DNA of 64,000 nucleotides from NCBI GenBank assembly GCA_008694505.1, contig VZDJ01007753.1:19800044-19864043 (forward strand), read 5' to 3'. The DNA is from Cyanoderma ruficeps (Eukaryota; Chordata; Aves; Passeriformes; Timaliidae). Shown one piece after another: positions 58,201-64,000 of this stretch. The translations under genes were made by a program, and so were the position numbers. Numbering within the stretch: the stretch's first letter is position 1; the number at the start of each line of letters is the position of its first letter. Below the pieces are notes generated by a model, which worked only from the letters and a program-made list of their open reading frames with translations, had not been told where the DNA came from and did no database searches.

Positions 58201-59179
58201 ATTACGCTTTTAGCCAAACACAGAGCGCATGCAAAAGCCAGAGGACAGGGAGAGAGAGAGGGAGAAAGAAACTGATGCTGCTAATAGAAAGTTCGAGATA
58301 CAAATGAGAATAAAAAATGGTGCCACTGGAGGACACTACCTAAACGTAATTTTATAAATTAGGAGACTATGGACCTTCATTGAATAATCTGTTCAATTTA
58401 CATTGTGAATGATATTTTTAAGATAAAAAAAAATCAGCTTCTTTTTAAGCGCTTGTCAGAGTAGTTCTAAACATTGAAGTGAAACTGACTTAATATCTTA
58501 AGTGAACTACTACCACTTAAAAATAAACTGGTTTGTGACAACTGAATAATAAGTAAATTATGTATCTATTCTACGCATACTATACTGCACATCTATTAAA
58601 TCATTATAAATCCTAATTAATAATTTAACTCTTAGACGAACCATTTAAGTGGTCCTGCTAACGTCCACAAAAATTACAGCCATGAAGCTAACTGGTTTTC
58701 ATCAAGGGTGAAAAACTTCATTGCACACTCTGAGATTTAAAGAGAATATAAACTTGTATTTTATCATCACACTGTTTTAGAGAATTCAAGTTTTATTTCT
58801 TTTGACACAAGGAAATCTCTTTATAAAGAAACTCACTTCAATTTCACTGAACTGCACTAAAGACAAGACCTCATTACGGACAAGTGGAATTGTTAAGGGG
58901 GTGACTGGGGCTAAGAGGGTGTATAATACTCCTATACTATAATGCTTGCAACTCAACAAACCTCTACATACCTAAAAGTAAGAAGAAGTTTCTAAAATTT
59001 TTCTGCCCATTACTCTCAAATAGGCATCACTTGACCATATTTGCAGTTCCACTCATGCTACTGGTGACAATAAAAAAGGAAGAGATGAAAAGAAGCTTTT
59101 TCTAATGACTGGACTCTAAGATGCAAAATAGCCTCTAGAAGGATGTTTTCTATGACAAAAAACAGGCAGCAAATTCTAC
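55236..59179 (-). other. intron of the candidate nested gene
   Basis: About 3.9 kb of AT-rich sequence containing only the possible 12-nt microexon. The plus-strand frame at 57328-57510 is not supported. Confidence 0.5.
57679..57690 (-). CDS. possible 12-nt microexon of the nested gene
   Basis: A textbook acceptor (TTGTTTTTCAG) and a textbook donor (CAG|GTAAGAG) flank only AATGAAAACCAG, four codons (NENQ). It is in phase 0 on both sides, the phase needed between the exon at 59180 and the terminal exon at 55235. It could equally be a pair of splice-site look-alikes. Confidence 0.25.
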
Positions 59180-59316
59180 CTCAAATTCTTCACAATGCAG
59201 AATACGCAGGTCCTCTTTGTCTTCAGCTGGGAGATCTTTTACTTCTTCAGTCAAAGACCTTCTATGTGACAGGAAATCCCTGAAAGGACTGACTTTCCTT
59301 TTTGACAATTTGAGTT
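59180..59316 (-). CDS. exon of the nested gene, Lys/Glu-rich segment
   Basis: A 137-nt exon: acceptor GGCACTTTCAG, then AA completing a Glu codon with the previous exon's G, then 45 codons, LKLSKRKVSPFRDFLSHRRS, LTEEVKDLPAEDKEDLRILH, CEEFE, and donor GAG|GTAGAA in phase 0. This is the best-supported exon of the chain: both borders are clear, the frame is fully open and the sequence is strongly charged (basic first half, acidic second half), unlike chance translation of AT-rich intron. Confidence 0.6.
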
Positions 59317-59464
59317 CTGAAAGTGCCAGTTAATCCAATTCCAGATTTTTTCTCAACAATTAAAAATGTGACGAAATTTTACAATTAATCTAATACATCT
59401 ATTTCCTAAAAGGAGATTTCAGAAATCATTTATATGAGGTTATCTCTTTCATCTTTCATTGTAC

Positions 59465-59567
59465 CTTTGTCAGAAGACAGGTTCAGCTGAAAGCTCAGCA
59501 CTGATTCCATTTCTATTGCCATTTTGTTCCAGATGTCCTCGGAAGGTCCAAAGCTATCTAATGATGA
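59465..59567 (-). CDS. exon of the nested gene, acidic segment
   Basis: Read as 34 codons plus one base: SSLDSFGPSEDIWNKMAIEM then ESVLSFQLNLSSDK, ending AAAG|GTACAA (phase 1). An in-frame TGA lies just upstream, consistent with an acceptor in TTTTCTACATCTGAG (59567); two other AGs (exon starts 59557 or 59553) are possible, so the start is not fixed. The phase-1 end agrees exactly with the next exon. Confidence 0.55.
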
Positions 59568-59775
59568 CTCAGATGTAGAAAATCAAGAATCTCTAAACTT
59601 GGTGCTTTAAGAATTAGCTTAAGAAATTATTTTTTTTTGGAATAAGAATCACAGAAATAAGTTGTGGACACAGAAAACAACCTTAAGATCCTATCAGAAG
59701 TGTGGTTCTTTTTCCCCCCTGGGTATGAGACATGTAAAACACCATTACTAATTTTCTTCCCATGATAAAAATTAC

Positions 59776-59953
59776 TGACAGGCTTCTGGAGTTGATTTAA
59801 CAATACTTGGGAGATTTTCTATCTTATAATTTAGAAGTCGAGATGTTATATACTCATAGCAGCCTTTCGCATTTTCCAGAATAATAGAGGATGACGTTGA
59901 CCATTGCTTGACACACATCCTCCCATTAAGCTGCATTTTTGAATGAAGAGTCT
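59776..59953 (-). CDS. exon of the nested gene, unrecognised protein
   Basis: The acceptor is TCTATCTTTTTAAG (exon from 59953, or 59951 if the next AG is used). The frame is open for about 58 codons: ETLHSKMQLNGRMCVKQWST, then SIILENAKGCYEYITSRLLN and IENLPSIVKSTPEA, reaching TAA just past the proposed donors (CCT|GTCAGT at 59780 or TCA|GTAATT at 59776; a CAA|GTATTG donor about 33 bases upstream is also possible). The downstream border therefore stays open. Trp, Cys and charged residues are distributed as in real protein. Confidence 0.5.
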
Positions 59954-60448
59954 CTTAAAAAGATAGAAACTAGATTAAAAATCCTTTATGGACCCCAGAG
60001 AACTTCCAATCCCTTCCTGTCTCTTCAAACAGTTACAACTCCCAAAGACATCTTCAGTTTCAATTGATTTATTCCTTTGGATCTGTCAGTGGCTCAAATG
60101 TTCTGCTGAAAAACACACAGGGTGGTAGCCTGCCACCAGAGAATAATGTATCCATTTTTTTTTAAATACCTTGTGCTTTTCATATCTTGTACTGTGTGTT
60201 TTGTGAGCATGAAATTCTGATCAGCTACTGCATCACAAGATCTGGTTCAGCAGACAGGCAGGCTATTTGCAGTTTAGATATGAAGATCTTGCCTTTGGAC
60301 AGAGTATAAAGGATGAATTGCTTGCACAGTCTTGCAGTGCCACCTTGATACTTCAGACAGCAGATTCTTTAGCACAAATTGCAAAGCAGTGATAGTTTTG
60401 GAGAAGGCAAAAAAGTTTTTGGAATCTGATCAAGCAGGAGACCCATAC

Positions 60449-60569
60449 ATGCTGACCAGTCACCAGCTGTACTACATTGGTTTGTATTTCTTCTGAAGAC
60501 AGTGATCCCTCCATAAAGTGAAGGACAAATGGCTGAAGTTGCAGGCAAAGCAAGAAGACTCCAATTTCT
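60449..60569 (-). CDS. exon of the nested gene with an LTR-like element beside its 3' splice site
   Basis: It starts after CACTTTCAG with A (completing Arg from the previous exon) and reads EIGVFLLCLQLQPFVLHFME, GSLSSEEIQTNVVQLVTGQH: 40 codons to a modest donor CAT|GTATGG. The frame stays open for a further 28 codons to a stop near 60353, so a different donor or read-through is possible. The 219-bp element at 60579-60797 begins nine bases upstream of the first exon base. Removing the element and one 5-bp duplicate would put the upstream CAATAACCC next to TTTCAG, giving a more compact acceptor. Confidence 0.45.
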
Positions 60570-60578
60570 CTGAAAGTG

Positions 60579-60797
60579 TGTCCTGGTTTGGGACAAATTT
60601 GGAAAGGAACTTTCAAAGGGATGTTTCCTAAAGGGCAAAATTCAGCAGCCCTTTCCCCATTTGTTTGGGAGAAAAAACTGCACGCTTCTTCTCTCCCCAC
60701 TTTGCTCTCAGAACCAGTCTTAAAGGTGCAAAACTTATTTCTGGCCTAAACAGACCAATGGGGATACAGTTCAGCCCCATAAAGTCACCCCAGGACA
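60579..60797 (-). mobile_element. 219-bp solo-LTR-like element
   Basis: The segment has perfect 8-bp inverted ends TGTCCTGG ... CCAGGACA (TG...CA, as in LTRs). The 5-bp flanks are aagtg (60574-60578) and aaggg (60798-60802), one mismatch, consistent with a target-site duplication of an old insertion. Internal text (for example GGTGACTTTATGGGGCTGAA on the minus strand) resembles passerine endogenous-retrovirus LTRs that I recall. It is short for an LTR, so it may be internally deleted; no retroviral coding region adjoins it. Orientation is assigned from that recollection only. Confidence 0.5.
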
Positions 60798-61960
60798 AAG
60801 GGGTTATTGACTTCATCATCTGTAAGAGCATGTTCATAATTTTGCTGATATGAACTATGCAATGCCTGTTGATCCACTCCTTTTTCTTAATTTCATACAG
60901 ATATTCAGAAAAACAGAGTGAGAATGGCTTCTGTCTTGCACCCATGGGCACTAAACTTAATTTCTTGTTCTGGTATTAACTTAGAAAAAAAGTGGCTTTG
61001 TATGTGCGTGAGTATAGTATAACTTATTTATTCCATATTAGTGTTTTGATGATAATCATGATAAAAAGAGTAAGGCTTTCATATAATACAGTGATGAGGC
61101 ACAAAGAACTGCAAAATATATATCAGGTGCTTTTAAGAACACATACTTGATTATTTTTAAAACTACTTGTCTCTCAGCAGAGCCAGATATCTGCATATTG
61201 ATCTATATAGATCCATGACAGAAAAACTGGTAAGCATCTTCTTAAGAACTGTTCTGTTACATCTTTTCCTATTCATACACTGAAACTACAAAAAACTTTT
61301 ATTACTAAGGATAAGGAAGTGCTAGGAATGATTTCTTGAGAAGCTGAAACTTTTGAGAACAAATTACGTGCACAATCAACAAGGTATGGGTCTTTCTGCT
61401 TAGGGACAAAGTGATTGAGTAGGTGAGCTCTTTATGTTTGCATTTGTTATGTTGCTCATGAATGGAACATTCAGATCAGATCTAGAACCTGGCCCACAAT
61501 GTGCGATACAGCAAACTTCTTATGGGATCTTGTCACCTTTAAGGGATTCTTTTAAAATACAGAATAAGTAACTGTATCTGCTCTGATTCAGTATAGCGGG
61601 AAATGTTAAGTCCATCTTTTTGATACTCATACATTTATCAGTTACAATAATATGCTGAAACCTAATCTTTACACAGTAGGCCATGCAATTAATTTTATAA
61701 TATTGTGTAAACTTCTTTTTAATCCCCTGATGTTGTGAATTCTAGTTTATCTTAAGGTATTTCTTCTTTATTCCCCATTCTAATTACAACTGAAAGCATT
61801 TTCATTTTCAATTCTTGTTAAGATGGTACTTTACCTCATTATAGAAGACCATCATGAAGTTGATACATAAGTATTTAAAATGGTACATGCATTTTGGCAG
61901 GTAGTGACTTGAGCCAGAGCTTTGGGAATTAATAATGAATTTCAGGTATCATAAACCCAC
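60798..61960 (-). other. intron of the candidate nested gene, LTR-flanking side
   Basis: The minus-strand open frame 60628-60951 runs from this intron into the LTR-like element. Its upstream half (YLYEIKKKEWINRH region) lacks usable splice sites in the needed phase, so it is treated as intronic. Confidence 0.45.
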
Positions 61961-62074
61961 CTGTATCTAGACAGGTAATAAGCAATCATAACCTGATAGC
62001 CATCTTTACAGAGTCCTTCCAGTTTCACTGTCCAAAAATGAGTCAGACTAACAAGCATTTTGCAGCCTTGATAT
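61961..62074 (-). CDS. exon of the nested gene, unrecognised protein
   Basis: A 114-nt exon between acceptor AAATTTACAG and donor TACAG|GTGGGT. Read in phase 2 it is open for 37 codons, YQGCKMLVSLTHFWTVKLEG then LCKDGYQVMIAYYLSRY, and ends with AG that joins the next exon's A to form Arg. The amino-acid make-up is that of a real globular protein rather than random AT-rich translation. No known family is recognised. Confidence 0.55.
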
Positions 62075-62711
62075 CTGTAAATTTATTATTTTTACTAAAT
62101 GTAAAGAGATAACTAAGGACTTTTTAATCATATAATTTATGCTTATAATGCTATGTAATAGTTGCCTAGCTACTGGACTATACTGGACTATGGTGGTCCC
62201 CAGACTGGTACAGTGATTTTAAAACCACGCTGAACATGGTTGCAGATTGATCATGCAAAATCTGCCCCCCCCAGCTGATTTTTCCCCACTTGTGCACAGT
62301 GCAATGCAAAAAAAGAAAAAGAAAAAAGTAAACAAAATAAAAAAAAGTGTAATGGGTGAGCAGGTCGACTGTGTGAGAGAACACGTGCAAAGTATACCTC
62401 AGAAACACTATAGGTGGATGAGCACGAAGGGAGTCGAGCCTGGTTGTGCAGTGGGGAAAAGAAAACATTGTTAAAAAAGAAATGGTGGCACTTTAAGGGT
62501 CCCAGAAAGTTTTCTGTATAGGTGGTTCCAGCACTGAGATAGTGGCAGGGGGTTCATAGAGTTTCCATGACCAGCTATTTCAGAAACTTCAAATTTATGC
62601 ATTTTAAGGTGGAAGCTTCTTAAAAGGAAAAAAAAAATATACTCTATTTGAAAATGATTAAAACTAATGATGAATCTGAAGACAAATATAAGTTCTTCAT
62701 CCTCCAGGTAC
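62075..62711 (-). other. intron of the candidate nested gene
   Basis: Contains the 181-bp segment with inverted ends. Nothing else seen. Confidence 0.45.
62280..62460. repeat. 181-bp segment with 11-bp inverted ends
   Basis: TTTTCCCCACT at 62280-62290 is matched by AGTGGGGAAAA at 62450-62460. Next to these the sequences are also similar in inverted sense (TGTGCAC against TTGTGCA). The interior holds an A-rich tract. This resembles a small non-autonomous DNA element, but no target duplication was seen and no family is recognised. Confidence 0.3.
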
Positions 62712-62765
62712 CTGACAACACTATCTTTAGGACAATAAGGTATTGTAGGATGAAACTTTACTGAT
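62712..62765 (-). CDS. probable exon of the nested gene, 5' border uncertain
   Basis: The donor GTTGTCAG|GTACCT is good and leaves phase 2 (AG), which joins exactly to the next exon's first base A to make Arg. The frame reads VKFHPTIPYCPKDSVV before that Arg. The 5' border is unclear: AACAG at 62766, ATCAG and GTAAAG are all possible but lack a strong pyrimidine run, while the much better acceptor TATCCTTTGCAG further upstream would bring in a stop in every frame. Confidence 0.4.
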
Positions 62766-63363
62766 CTGTTTCACTTAGAAGTATTCGTTTTATTGTAACT
62801 CTGCAAAGGATACAATCTTTTATGGGGCTCTGAATATCTCTATGTGTTAACATACTCAGAACCAGCATTTTGATAAGGGAGGTTTTTCTTCAAACTCACT
62901 GCCCCAAACCCCAGAATAACTTGCAAAGTTCAGTGACTAATAGGTCAGTAGAAATCTGCAGATTATGCCCCTAAGCAATGTAACGTGTGTGATTCTTGAG
63001 GGACTCTGTCCACTGTCAAGAGCTTTCAGTGCAAGTTAACACAAGTTAATTGGTAACCTACAGTTTTACTGATTGCTTAAGACACATTTTGTTTATACAT
63101 GATAGCCATTATTCTAAATATTAATCACTCAGACAAAACTCAAGTATTAAAAAAGGATTTGCCAGTCATATATAGAAAAATCCTTTCTTTGGCTAAAAAT
63201 ATTTCATGTTTCACTGTCTGAAGAAGGAGTTAAAACAGCCTAATAAATGAGATGTAAGAAAAAAAGGTTCTAATTAATGTACTAAAAATCATGTCTTGGT
63301 TTTTTTCTAGGGGTGAAAAAAATGAATTATCAGAAGCCTGAGCAAAACTTCCTCAGACTTAAC
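62766..63363 (-). other. stretch between two weakly supported exons
   Basis: AT-rich; the good acceptor TATCCTTTGCAG near 62812 leads into stops in all three frames. Nothing else seen. Confidence 0.45.
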
Positions 63364-63475
63364 AAACTGCAGCAGTTTGGATAGATTCGTGGTAAAGACG
63401 AATCCAGCAAGGATTTCCACACAGATTATTAGTGACCACTTGCTGACATCATATACCACATAGGTATACGATGGG
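63364..63475 (-). CDS. possible exon of the nested gene (weak)
   Basis: Acceptor TTCTCTGCTCAG at its upstream edge is good; the proposed donor TTT|GTTAAG is poor. In phase 2 it reads open for 37 codons, including SYTYVVYDVSKWSLIICVEI and FTTNLSKLL. The open frame extends on both sides (63307-63531), so borders are uncertain. It is included because its orientation and position fit the chain of exons downstream, but it could be a chance open frame. Confidence 0.25.
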
Positions 63476-64000
63476 CTGAGCAGAGAACACAGTATCATAA
63501 GAAGTCTTTCAAGAATATTTTTAAGTTTCAAACGTGCATTTCATATGTTTTCATTGAAATATAAAATATCACTTCCAGGAAATTTCTACAGTCACATTGG
63601 CCTGTGCTAATTTATGTCTCCATTAAATATACAACTTTTTTTTTTTCTTCCTTGAAAAGTTTTAATACTCCAAAAATATTTTTGCTCCTTTCTGGCATTC
63701 TGTACTTCATTTGCTCTTCTAGATAACATTGCTAAGGAAATTTGCATCACTTCATGTCATCTTAAATATTCACAGACACTCATTATTTTCTTCAACTGAT
63801 GAAATGTTTTCTTAAACTGAGATGAGCTGCAGAAGGATTAAGCCAAAAATAGAAAATTCCTTCAGACAAATGAAAAACACAGATTTAAGAAGTCAACTGT
63901 TGTTCTAAAACAGTCTATTTTATAATTATAGGAAAAAAAAGAAAAAAGAAAGATCCTCTTCTGACAAAGCAAAAACTCTTTGTAGAAATACAGCTTTGAA
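63476..64000 (-). other. right edge of window
   Basis: A short minus-strand open run at the very edge (63950-64000, FKAVFLQRVFALSEEDL) could be part of another exon of the nested gene, but no donor of consensus quality was found and it is cut by the window end. Confidence 0.3.

Larger units (their letters stand above)
55101..63475 (-). other. candidate unrecognised multi-exon gene nested in a GPHN intron
   Basis: A series of minus-strand open segments with GT-AG borders runs from about 63475 to a stop codon at 55101-55103: proposed pieces at 63364-63475, 62712-62765, 61961-62074, 60449-60569, 59776-59953, 59465-59567, 59180-59316, optionally a 12-nt microexon at 57679-57690, and a terminal exon 55101-55235. 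Where both borders are clear the phases agree (62712 to 62074, 61961 to 60569, 59465 to 59316, 59180 to 55235). No start codon region was found; it may lie beyond 64000. I do not recognise the protein and assign no function. Visible character: Cys-containing, moderately hydrophobic N-terminal parts, a charged Lys/Glu-rich middle, and a Cys-rich C-terminus. Because the stop precedes the first GPHN exon in the window by about 9.6 kb, it would be a same-strand nested gene. Confidence 0.5.

Noticed and set aside
60628..60951. 107-codon minus-strand open frame, first taken as an exon interrupted by the LTR-like element
   Set aside because: Part of it is the element itself. Removing the element would restore frame with the exon at 60569, but the upstream half has no usable acceptor in the phase left by the exon at 61961, whereas the AG at 60570 fits that phase exactly.

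Overview
The window reads as a piece of a bird chromosome. It is AT-rich, with short exons separated by long introns. Four CR1 LINE 3' ends carry the avian-type terminus (ATTCTATGATTCTA or its complement AATCACAGAAT), and the only strongly recognisable gene is vertebrate gephyrin (GPHN). The species cannot be named; one LTR-like element looks like passerine LTRs I recall, which is weak evidence.

GPHN lies on the minus strand. Ten GT-AG exons, read from high to low coordinate (45519 down to 2224), encode a continuous 947-nt stretch. In the human 736-residue numbering this is V289 to P603 plus two bases of the G604 codon: the end of the linker (C domain) and most of the molybdotransferase/receptor-anchoring E domain. 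Every exon phase agrees with the next. The upstream part (G domain and first half of the linker, before residue 289) and the last about 133 residues are outside the window. Introns range from 209 bp to about 18.5 kb.

The stretch upstream of the first GPHN exon in the window (about 55.1-63.5 kb) should be plain GPHN intron, but it holds a second chain of minus-strand, exon-like open segments. Four to six are bounded by plausible splice sites; two junctions in the chain match in phase well enough to be convincing, and the chain ends in a Cys-rich terminal exon with its own stop codon at 55101-55103. I do not recognise the protein. It looks like an undescribed or lineage-restricted gene nested in a GPHN intron on the same strand, and it is the most interesting object here. 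A 219-bp TG...CA element (solo-LTR-like, with a near-perfect 5-bp target duplication) sits only 9 bases from the 3' splice site of one of its exons.

Two further candidate GPHN transcript variants stand out. One is a 72-nt phase-matched, open cassette exon (14178-14249) with near-ideal splice sites in the 18.5-kb intron. The other is a possible alternative first exon (48162-48239) with a good Kozak context, in frame with the residue-289 exon. The remaining sequence is intron with CR1 pieces, microsatellites (two containing a single N) and one 43-bp tandem duplication. No rRNA, tRNA, CRISPR, operon or prokaryotic feature is present.
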